Shown here piece by piece: positions 45,201-57,200 of a DNA stretch of 64,000 bases (its first letter is position 1; every line of letters starts with the position of its first letter). Both the position numbers and the translations under genes were made by a program. A model generated the notes under the pieces. It saw only the letters and a list, made by a program, of their open reading frames with translations, ran no database searches and had not been told where the DNA came from. The DNA is from Pomphorhynchus laevis (lineage: Eukaryota > Acanthocephala > Palaeacanthocephala > Echinorhynchida > Pomphorhynchidae): the NCBI GenBank assembly GCA_012934845.2, contig WNNJ02003593.1, forward strand, positions 248,001 through 312,000, written 5' to 3'.

Positions 45201-48200
45201 TCTATTCCTCGATTCGGCACATCCGCAGGACAAATACATGCTAATAACGTATTTCCTTTGATAAAAAGGAAATACGTTAATATTAAATACGATATAATAT
45301 TTTCTTTTATATTATTTATAATAAAATATTATTTTATCAAAACATTTTCCATACATATCAATTGGTGATATCAAGAATTAATAGCTAACTGAGTCTACGT
45401 ATTTTATATTATTTATAAATTAAAAATAGTGTTAAATGAAAAATAAATAATTAAATAATTAAATAATAAATAATTATATAAGATTTTATATTATTTATAT
45501 TTTTATAAAGTTAAAATTTAAAATTTAAATTTAAAATAAACTGTAAAGATTATATTCGAAATCTTTCAGGTAAAGCTGGGAACACATCAAATCAGATATG
45601 TATTTTATACTAGATATAAATAAAAATAATAAAAATATTAAAAAGTTATATAAGATTTTGTATAATTTATATTTTATTAAAGAAAAGCTGGATCAAAGAA
45701 AATGGGAAAATTTTTATTGGTATATCGCTAATTTCGGTTAGCTAAATATCAGAAAATTACTAGGTAATTTTATAAAGATGCTAACAGAGGTTAGCGAAAT
45801 ACCAATATCAGAAAATTACTAGGTAATTTTCTAAAGATGCTGATCCAGCTCCAATAATTATTTATCAATAATGGATCATTATCAACTATTTACAATAAAA
45901 TGTATTATCAAAATTTAAAATAAAAGTCAATTGTTGTGAAATGACTAATAAATAATATACGATGTATCCGAATAAGGATTAGAGGTTATCAGTATTTAGC
46001 TGCTATTTGTCAAATCAACATAGTAGCGGGGCCAAATACATGATAAAGACGTATTTCTCTAAATATAAATATGCTTTATTTATACAAATATGCTTTCAAA
46101 TTTTGCTGTCTCGTATTTTTAATTAACATCAATTTTCCGCTGATGATTTAAAATTTATTTTTAATAATATTTTGTTGATATATATATGTTAAACGATTTT
46201 CTGTTTGATTTTATTTTTATAAGAATCAAGTTTAAAATATGTATAATATTATTTAAAGGATCCTATAGAAAATATAATATATAATATAACATAATATGCA
46301 ATTCTTAAAATTTCATTATTTAATGTATTATACTTTTATATTATATGGCCGTGATCTTCAACCCCCGGTCTGTGGAGAAAATATTTTTATTTTATTAAAA
46401 TTATGATTTCCTTTACAGACAATGATAAATGGTTCCAATGCAATAAAGATGTATCACAGAGAACATTACTATCCATGAGGAACTATTTTGTTTAAAAAAC
46501 TTCAAATGATATAAAAACATAAAATGTGTTTTTTGAAACACTTTTAAAATCAGTATTGGGGCATTGCGATTTCAAAAATGTTAACAGTTTGATGCTACTC
46601 TGTTTAAATTATATATATTTTTAAATTGTAAATTTTTTACCCTAATAAAATTAAATGAGTAAACGTCCGAGCATTTTAGAAAAATTTCTTGAAAAAACAA
46701 ATGCTAGATTTGATAGGGAAGAGCCAAGTTGTTCAAATTTATGCAAGCAATGAAACGATAGATAATCTTATCAGACCAAGTACAAAACACCTTTATCAAA
46801 CAATACAACGAATCATATTTACGATATGGTTTTACAGAGATGAAAAAAATCCAGCATTCCCTTGCCTCTATGTATAATTTGTGGCAAAGACCTTTCAAAT
46901 GATGCAATGAAGCCTTCTAAAATGCTTCGTCACTTAAAAACAAAGCATCAGTCGCTAGAAGATAAACCTTTGGCTTTTTTAAAAGAATACTGCATGAACA
47001 AAAAGGACAGAAAGAGTTTATCCGGAAAATAATATCTACAAATAAAAAGGCCCTAAAGGCTTCATTCTTGGTCGCAAATCGTATTGCTAGGTCTAAAAAG
47101 CATTTACGATAGGTGGAGAATTGATTTTGCCATGTAACAAAGATATTTGTCGTGAAATCCTTGGAGAAGAGTCTGCGAAGAAAACATCAAATATACCTTT
47201 GTCTGCTAGCACTATAACTAGGATGATTGATGAAATTGCCCTGGACATAGAGAAACAATTACTGTGGAGAATATCCGAATTGCCCTGGTATGCACTCCAG
47301 GTAGACGAATCTACAGACAAGGCACTGCTTCTTGTTTTTGTAAGATACATTTATAAGGAAGATATACAAGAGGACTTGTTATGTGCCTCATCTCTGCCGA
47401 CCCACACTACAGGGGCTCAGATATTTGATGTGATAAATGAATATGTCTCTAAACATCTTGATTGGAACTTTTATGAGAGTATAAGTACAGATGGTGTTGC
47501 TATGCCTGGAAGACTATATGGGCTGACCGCTAGTATAAAGGAGGTTTCCCCAAAATGTGAATCTATACACTGTATCATTCACAGGGAAATGCTTGCAAGT
47601 AGAAAAATGGACACATAACTTTACACTGTGTTGGTTGATGTCGTTGAAGTCATCAACTATATCAAAGAACGTGCTCTAAATTCATGCCTGTTTGAACAGC
47701 TTTGCGAAGATATGGATGCAGATCATAAATGTTTTCTTTTACACACTGAAATAAGATGGCTTACTTGAGGAAAATCTTTAACCAGAATATTTGAATTGCG
47801 TGATGCTCTTAAAAGTTTCTAGAAGAAAATGAATCACATATGGCAGTATTTTTCAGCGACAGTGTATGATTGTCAAGGTTGCCATTTTTGTGTGATGTAT
47901 TCGGTTTTCTCAATGATCTGAACTTGTCACTTCAGGGTATGATGACAACAGTGTTTAAGTTAGCAGATAAGGTTGCAGCTTTCAAATCCAAGACAGAGAT
48001 GTGGCTACGGCGTGTAAATGAATGGGTTCTAGATATGTTTCCAATACTGTCTGAATATTTGTGCGGAAAATAAATGAATAATATTCACCATCAATTCATT
48101 TCTAATCATTTATCTTTGTTTATTGAAGAATTTGTGAAATATTTTCCGGCTTTCAAAGATCCAAGAATCGGCAATGAACGGATACGTGATCCATTTCGCA

Positions 48201-51200
48201 ATTCACCATCTGGTAAAGATATGTCCTTGCAAATACAAAAGAAGTTATTGGATGTCGTGAACGACGGCGACTTCAAAAGTGAATTTTCTTTTTCGAATCT
48301 AACAAGTTTTTGGATTAAAGTTATGAGCGAACATCGTGAAATAGGAACTCTTGACTTAAATCTTTATTGCTATTTCTCACATCTTACCTATATGAATCTG
48401 GATTTTCGGTGGTTTCTGCAACTAAAACAAAATCCGGAAATAGGTTAGATATTAGCAAAACACTTAGAGTGTCTCTATCTTCTATTACCCCAAGAAGGAG
48501 GTAGAATCTCCTTGATGAAGATACACAAGCACAAGGTTCTCATTGATTTAAATTGTATTTTGGGACATAATAAATACATCTTTATAAGTTTTTTTTAAAC
48601 AATTTTTAATATTTTGTACATAAGTTTGCGATTGTTGGAAAGGTGTGGTTTCAAATTTGATATTAAAAGAATTGTATATAGTTTGCCAATCCGCTTATTT
48701 TTTAACTTTGACCGGTCCGTGATGTCAAAAAGGTTGGGGACCACTGCTTTAAAGTATTCTCTTACATCATCCTTTTAGAAATTCGATGGATAGCAAATAA
48801 TACATTTTGTGTTAAATTCTAGTATATTTATTTAAATTTATATGTATTGTAGGATATGAACTATTCAAATCAATGTAAAATATTTCTTTTAAACCTAGAT
48901 TTAAATATTTATATATTAAATTATTTAAATGCTTTTAAAAAAAGCCAATATCATTACATATTGTTGCAATTCTTAAAATTTCATTATTTAATGTATTATA
49001 TTTTATATTATATGGTATGCATGAATGCTCATGAAAAAAATGTTTCTTATAAATTTTAATACGTCATCTTTACGATATAAATTAATAGTAGTTTTAATTG
49101 ATGTTAATTTAATGTTCATATCTAGATATGTACCTCCCGCCAACCCTGGCCTGTCAGGAAAAGGCAAAGAATAAGAAGAAGATATAGGTATATACCTTCT
49201 TTATCATTAATATTGGTTTTATTACGAATAAAAATGCTACTGCGAATAAAATTGGTTTTATTACGAAAAAAAAATTATTGGTTTTATTATTTAAAAAATA
49301 TTGGTTTTATTACGAATAAAAAGGCTACCGCGAATATAAAGGATACCGCGAAAAATTAGCATTATTCTCCATAAAACAAAAGCTGACAAAAACTAACAAA
49401 AGTTTACTTTTGGCAGCGACATATTTAATTGTGATTCTTATTTGAATACATACACGTGTGGCTTGCTTGATTTTGCCAATGTCTAACGATCCAAACTTTC
49501 GAAAGCACAGTAACTACAATTGTCGATATGGATTAAAAAGAATTATGACATATCATTTTCTAACAATTAAATCACGACAATTGGACATTCGATCTCGAGT
49601 GGCTCCTTGATTCGACCGATAATCCTCTTTAAATCTTAGATCACTGAATAAAATTTTTGAAATTTATTGGAATGCATAGAAAATAAAAATCACCTTTTTA
49701 AACACCAAATGTCATTTCTGATGTGACTTGCCAATAATTGTATATCGATAATAACTTTATCAGGATAAAAGTTTGTGAATGACACATATTCAGAAAAGCA
49801 TAACAGCTGACCTAAAAAAGTATTGAAATAACTTGTTGAAATTAATGTTCAAGTGATTAAGCAATCACTTGAACATTTATCATGCAATTATGTATAACAT
49901 AAATCAGATACTGAGTCTTTAAATATACTCACCTATACTAAAAAGTTCTGATGTGTATCGAAAACTCAGATAATTAAGTCTACGTATTTTAAAATATATA
50001 TAATTAAAAAAGATAAATAATAAATAATCAGATTTTATACAATTTCTATTTATGTCAAGTTAAAATTTTAAAATTGAAATTTAAAATAAAAGTCAATTGT
50101 TATAACTAATAAACAACGGACGATGTTTCAATTACGAGGTATCAATGTCTGAAATACGATGTAAAAATAATGCTAAATAAAATCAAATATTTAATAATAA
50201 ATAATTGTTATATGAGATTTTATACAATTTATATCAATTTAAAATTGAAATTTAAAATAAAAATTAATTTTTATGAATTTAATGATAAATAACATACGAT
50301 GTATCAGAATAAGGATTAGAGGTCATTAGGAGGAACTGCTATGCTATCTGTTTTCGGTAATTATTCCTCGGCCCAACATAGCAGCGTAGCAAAATACACG
50401 CTAATGATGTTTTCCCTTATAAAATGACGTATTTTTATGACTAAATACATTTCAGAATATCGGATTTAATATAAATTACACGAAAAATTATTTATGTAAT
50501 TTATATTAAAAATAATATGATATCAGTAGAATTTACATTAAATTTACATAATAGAATTTCTGTGATAAAAATTAAAAATAATTATTAATTAATTATTAAT
50601 ATTTATATTTAATTAATTTTAATTATTTAAATAATTATTTGAGCAATTATTATTCGGCTAATTATAAACACTAATTTTATTTATTAAGTTACTAATTTGA
50701 TAGCTCCTGCTATCATCAGGATTAAAATTTAAATGCTAAACTTTAACTTTAATCCTGGTGATGATAGCAGGAGCTATCGAAATATTGTACTAGTAAATAA
50801 AAAGTTAGGGTAACTCTTCTTCGTTCATTTAAAACTATCTATTCGAAAATAAAAGGAGATTCTAGATTTATTAATAATTTATTTTTATATATTTATTAAT
50901 TTATTTAAATTAAAAATTAATTGTGAAAAAAAATTAATTAATTTTCGTATAAAAAAGGTACACGATTGTACCCGTTGAAACAAGAAAGTCAAAAATTAAT
51001 TAAAATTGATACTCATCACGATGTACTTACATCGACGAAGAATGGCACCAAGGTTGCTGTGCATTAATGATAAATTTCCACTAAATTAAATTTTTTTTAA
51101 AGACTTTAGGAGAATTTTTGTTATTTACGGCTTTGAGAGAACTATCCCATTTAATATATTATTTTCATTATCGTCCAAATCGTCAATAAAATCTGAATTC

Positions 51201-54200
51201 TGGTAAGAATCGAGGTCATTGAATTTAAGTAAAACATCGATAGATTCGGTCTCAGTCAAATAAGCCATGTGATTCCACGGTTCCTCACTGCGTTCAGTCA
51301 AATAATAGCTGTACGATTGTTTTCTGCGTTGCTCAAGTATATCATTTTCAAATGCATTTTTCTGGGAGAACCTAACGGACACACGTTGAGCGTCATCTGC
51401 TTCAGCACGGTCGTCATCGTTATCTATCAAATGGAAATAAATATAAAGACGCTTAAATACGTAATACTACAACCATTTTCTATAATTTGATTTGCATCCA
51501 GATTATCATCTGCGCGATCTAATGGTGTATCACTTGGCCTCATATGGAAAATATTACGAAGGGGATAAATCTGCAATCGATTTTCAGTGACATAACCAAT
51601 AGCGTATGTTTTTAATGGATTGTTGTCATTTGCATTATGTACGTTAGAGCTAACAATGGTTTGCTTATCAACAAGACCACTAATCAGAACAAGTTTTGTT
51701 ATCAGAAAAATTTTTGTTAATAAAAAATATTAAAAATACAATAAATTGTACAATTAAAAAACATGTTTTTGAAATATTTGCTTTTTAAAAAATGAGAAAC
51801 TGCATATTTCAAAACTAAAAGTGAATTTCGTTCAACAAATCTAAATCTTGCACTAATAACTTACATAAATGATATAAAAATAAATGATTTTATTTGCTAA
51901 TTAGTACTCTACAACATAAATTTAAGCAAGAAACAATTCTCGCACAGTGGGTCTCTTATTAAATTATTAATTATGCTTGGATATTAATATATTAATATAT
52001 ATGTATATATATTAATATTATTATATATATTAATATATAATAATATATTAATATATAATAATATATATATTAATATTAATATATAATAATATATTAATAA
52101 TTAATATTATTAATTAAAAAAGACTATTAATAGTCTTTTATTAATAAGACTAATCAATTACATAAGAAATTAATAAATCAAATCAGCTAACTGAGTCTAC
52201 GTATTTGATATAATTATAAAATAAACAAAACATAATAATAGTTATAAGTTTTTATATAATTTAAATCAAGTTGAAATAAAAAATTGAAATTTAAAATAGA
52301 AGTCATTTTTTATGAATTGACTAATAAATAACAAACTAGCGCTATTCAAATTGAACAGCGCTAGTTTGAATATGATGTATGCATTATGCGTATAATATAT
52401 GTGAACGTGCAAAGTCAGATTTTTAAACAACTTTTTTGTACAATTGAAAACAACAGAAAAACAATAAAAAATTTTTTAATGAAAACACTATTTTAACAAC
52501 ACGTACATTTTTGAGGTTACCTGCAAATGGGTCCTAATTTTACTGTCGAATAGCCTTTATTATTTTTTCAGCTACCCACTCACTTCACTAGTTTCAGCAA
52601 GCATGTGAATTGCATTACTGTGAACTGGACGATGCAAAGCCGATCTTATACACATCGACACTGATCTAGCAAGATCAAATCCAAATTTTTTGCCTTAATC
52701 ATCCTATGCAATCTGCATAACTAGCGTTGCGCTTGACGGATAATCGGTGTGCTAATGTTTTCAAACACCTTGTGCCGTCTGGACCTACACCACCTAGGGT
52801 GGAATATACAATTGGGGTGAACGAGGCATGTTCGATTTCCCGCGCTTTTTTAAAATATTTTGTCATTTTCCTCTCTTTGTGATATAAGTACGACTCACAA
52901 CTCTTATGAGCGTAGGATGAAGCATACGTATAAAAAACATATATCAAAAAGCGATCGCTCAAATCTTCCTCCATTCATACCCATACTCACAATGTCCTGA
53001 CGTGCGTCTCTTTCTCTGCATGTTGATTTATTTGTAAAAAGTTCTTTTATAATTTGAACTAGCGCTGTTCAAAGTCAGCTGAGCCATTTTAAAAGGGGAG
53101 CTAACTGAGTCTACATATTTAATATGATTATAAACTAAACAAAACATAATAATGCTAAATCAAATTTAAAAATTAAATAATAAAATTAATAATTGTTTTT
53201 AGATTTTCTATAATTTAAAGCAAGTTCAAATAAAAAATTGAAATTTAAAAAGTCATTTTTATGAATTGGCTAATAAATAACAGACGATGTATCATAAAAA
53301 GGATTAGAGGTCATCAGGAGAAACTGCTATGTTATCAAGTTTCGTCCCATTAACTATTATTCAAATAGTTAAACAATAATTATAAATAATAAATAATTGT
53401 AATATAAGATATTATATAATTTAGAAGAGTTTCTATAATTTAGATAAAGTTAAAATAAAAAATTGAAATTTAAAATAAACGTCATTTTGATGAATTGACT
53501 AATAAATAACAAACTATGTATCAGCATAAGGTTTGAGGTCATCAAGAGGCACTGGTATGCTATCGGATTTCAGCCCCTAACTCCTCTACCCAGCATAGCC
53601 GCAAGGGTAAATACGTGTAAAGAACGTATTTCCTCTGATAAAACTATCTAGTATCTTTAAAATTAAAAAATTTTCCGCTAATGATTTGAAAGAAATCTTT
53701 CAAATTTTTATGAAATTTATAGAAATCTTACAATTTTATAAGAAATTAATAAATTGTTACAAATAGTTGAAAATAATGAATTGATAAAATTATTATTAAT
53801 TTAAACAAATATTAAAATAGTTTATTAAATAATAAACTGTTTATTAAAGAGTTTAAATAAATTATTCTATAAATTAATATGTAAATAATTTCAAGCATTT
53901 AAATCAGGGATAAACAATCTTGGACACTTTGGTGTCATATTTTAACTATTTTCTTCAAAGTAAAGATATATCAGTATAGCTTCCTGTGACAATTAAATTA
54001 GATTATTGTATTAAAGATATGATTATATGTCAACAAAAATATTTTTTAAATGAGTTGACCTTACGGTTTAGTAGTAATTGTAAAAGGCATTATTGAATGA
54101 TGGTTCAGTGGTAACAACCATATTATATATGGCCAGTAAACCTGATGTTAAACATTTAACAATCATCAGAATAAAACGTTTTACTGCTGCCGTACACATT

Positions 54201-57200
54201 TTGCTATTGTTCATAAGCTGCTGGAAAGATTATAAAAAATATGGAGGATTTGCTAAACAGAAATCCTCGAAAGCAGTTTTAATATTATTTATAACCAAAG
54301 TTCTAAACCAGTGATTTTCCATTAAAGACGAATCTAATTACTAGTTTAAAACTCGAAATTAAAAATGAGGACAAAAAAGGAGACATTTTACTAAGAAGAA
54401 TTTTCATTCTTTACAGTAAAATAAATTATACAAACGTTTATTCGATAATTTTGGTGATGTTTATTCAATAGTTTATTTACAATGATGTATTCCAGCATAA
54501 ATATTTTGTTGTAATTTATCAGATTCTAGCTGCATTCATAATTTTTCTTTAAGACAAAACAATTATTTTTTAATTTTAACATTAACTTATTACCACTTTC
54601 ATTTATGGTAAATCAATTAAGTTAAATAATTATTTATAAGATATAAAAATTAAATTATATTTAAAATCTAATATATTTTTCGATGAGAAATTTAAATTCA
54701 AATCATGTAAATTTACTAACATATTAAACAATAAGATTTAACCTGAAAGAATTATGCTACAATTTTTATTTTTAATATTAACAGGAAAACGACTAAAACC
54801 TGTGATGATTTTTCAAAACTTTTTGGGGAATCATAAGATTTAATGTTAATTTAACAAAACATATTGAATCGCAATATAAGTTTACCTGTATTTCTAGTAA
54901 TCAACGCATAAATATACATAAATATTATAGTTTGAATATAAATTTATAATAAAATATTATAAACGAAAGTGTAATAGTAAAATACCTAACAACAATGAAC
55001 GACTATTAATTATTAGATGTAATTTGAGTAATAAAATGAACATGTATAATAAATTGCTATCAAAAGGAAGTCAACAGCATTTCACTGTGTAAATATCCTC
55101 AAATGAGGTTTATTAGATACATTTCGATACACAAAATTTAAATTTATGTAATCAAAAATGTATTGTCGATGTTTATCAGTTAAAAAATGTGGTTAGATAA
55201 AGACAAATAACGATATAATGATTATTATGATGTCTAAGTAATATTTTGCATGTTTTTATATATTCAAAATATAGTTTGCATATATTATTTTTCATAAAAT
55301 CATAATAATATATAATAATATAATTTTTTTTTAGAATAATAACTTTATTGAAAAAGAAAAGTAAATTTTACAGAAATTAGGTTCCCGTCGCGCATTCGCA
55401 GACATAGTGAAGAAGACATAATTAGACTTCGAGCACAGCACAAAACTCGCTGTGGTGGGTTGTCATAAGATTAATAGGTTTGGAACAGCTGGAACGTGGC
55501 GAGCGTAAGCATGCTGAAACTGATCGTGCGATTTCAAAACTGATGTCTCGTTTCATCTTTATGGCTAGATCAGGATAAGAACGCGTTGACCGATGCGTCA
55601 GTTTTGAAGCCGTGGTTTTGATTAATCTTTCCGCTTCAATGCCCATTCCTCCCGAAGTGGAGAAAATAAGAGGTATGAAAGACCCTCGTTCAACTAGCGC
55701 AATCCGTTCACTGTATTTGGCTTTCTTGTGACTCTCGTTGTATTCGAAAACAGACTCAGGCTTCCTTGATATGTTCGATTGAGCAGGTGCAGCAAATACA
55801 TTAACATCAAAAAATGTTCGCTCAAATCGACTACCGTGCAGCCCGGAACAAACTATGTCAAGACGCGCGCTTGGATCACGGGTTGTTGTTGTTCGTTCGA
55901 AAGTAATATTTTCAGGAACCTCGGTTAGCTGAGGTTCGCAAGCTACGCCGTGAGATATGCGGCTAAGATAGTGTGAGATGATGTCGCGGACTGCATTATG
56001 CCGGATCGAAGGCAAAGCACCTCGTCTACATGATAAGGAATGAGCCACACTGACTCGAGTGCCGCAAATGCAGTTGCTAACTCCAATCTTAGGATCAGTA
56101 TGTCCATACCTTGCGTTCAAAGCATCCCTGAATTCGTTCGAAGAAAGATGAAAATTTTCATGCTTGAGCGGAAGCGCACTTAACCACGAAGAAGCTCCAC
56201 TGCGAGCAGCATGCGCGATCAGATTACTGGTTTCGGGTATCGCTAAGATCGGAATTTTAGAGAGGCGTTCTTGGTGAGATAGTGATCGTAGTGTCTTGAT
56301 TTCGCTAAGCATAGTTTTCTGCCTCTCTCTTAGGCTATCGCCACCTGAACCAGAATTATAGGTTGAAATTAGCATGTTTGAGGATTTGCGTTCAAGTGTG
56401 GCTATGGTTGCAGGGTTCGCGATACCAATACCTCCAAATTTTAAAGGAGAGCACAATATTGACTTCCAGTCTTCATCGAGGTCCCAGGACACGAAGTTTG
56501 GGAGAAGCTGTGTGATTAAAGTGTGTGACAGATCCGACCAGATAGTGGCTGAGCAGTCGCAGGTGCGCATTATGTGTGTCCACTTAAATTGGACAGAGTT
56601 GATTAATCCTGCAAAAGCGACATGCGGATCTACCTTGGCAACATAATCGAGACGTTGCAGCAATATAATAATATTAATAATAATATAATAATATAAATAT
56701 TAATATTATTAATATTAATAATAATATATAATAATATTGTTTAGCATATAATATCATTTGTCATATAATATTTTGTATAATTCAAAATTAACCTCTCATA
56801 GTATCGATTATCTGCACCTTTTGTATTACCATCCACATTCTGTGCCATCTGCTCTCCTTTTTCATGGGAATAATTTCGAGAATTTGTGTCAACCATTAAA
56901 TCTAATTCTAACTTAACAGTTGCAAAAAATACAAAACATAATATATATTAAACCATCAAAATTTCTATCGATTACTAAGAGATATTAGTAAGATATATCT
57001 ATATATATTATAATATAATATATCTATATATTAGATATATTACTAAGTTCATTCCGAAATATTTTTAACTTATTCTAAAATAATGTTTCAGATAAATACA
57101 ATTATTCCACGAACAATGTTTTAGATAAATTTATTGATTTATCACTAACTTATTTTTAAATTATCAAGTAGATTCACCTGGTGTTTTGATACAATTTATT

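Noticed and set aside
47121-48448. hAT frames as a domesticated transposase gene
   Set aside because: Several stops and frameshifts, and degraded termini still in place; no sign of a preserved coding frame.
55422-56663. 413-codon open frame as a host gene
   Set aside because: Its zinc motif, nuclease block and C-terminal copies at 42.7 and 52.8 kb show it is a LINE.
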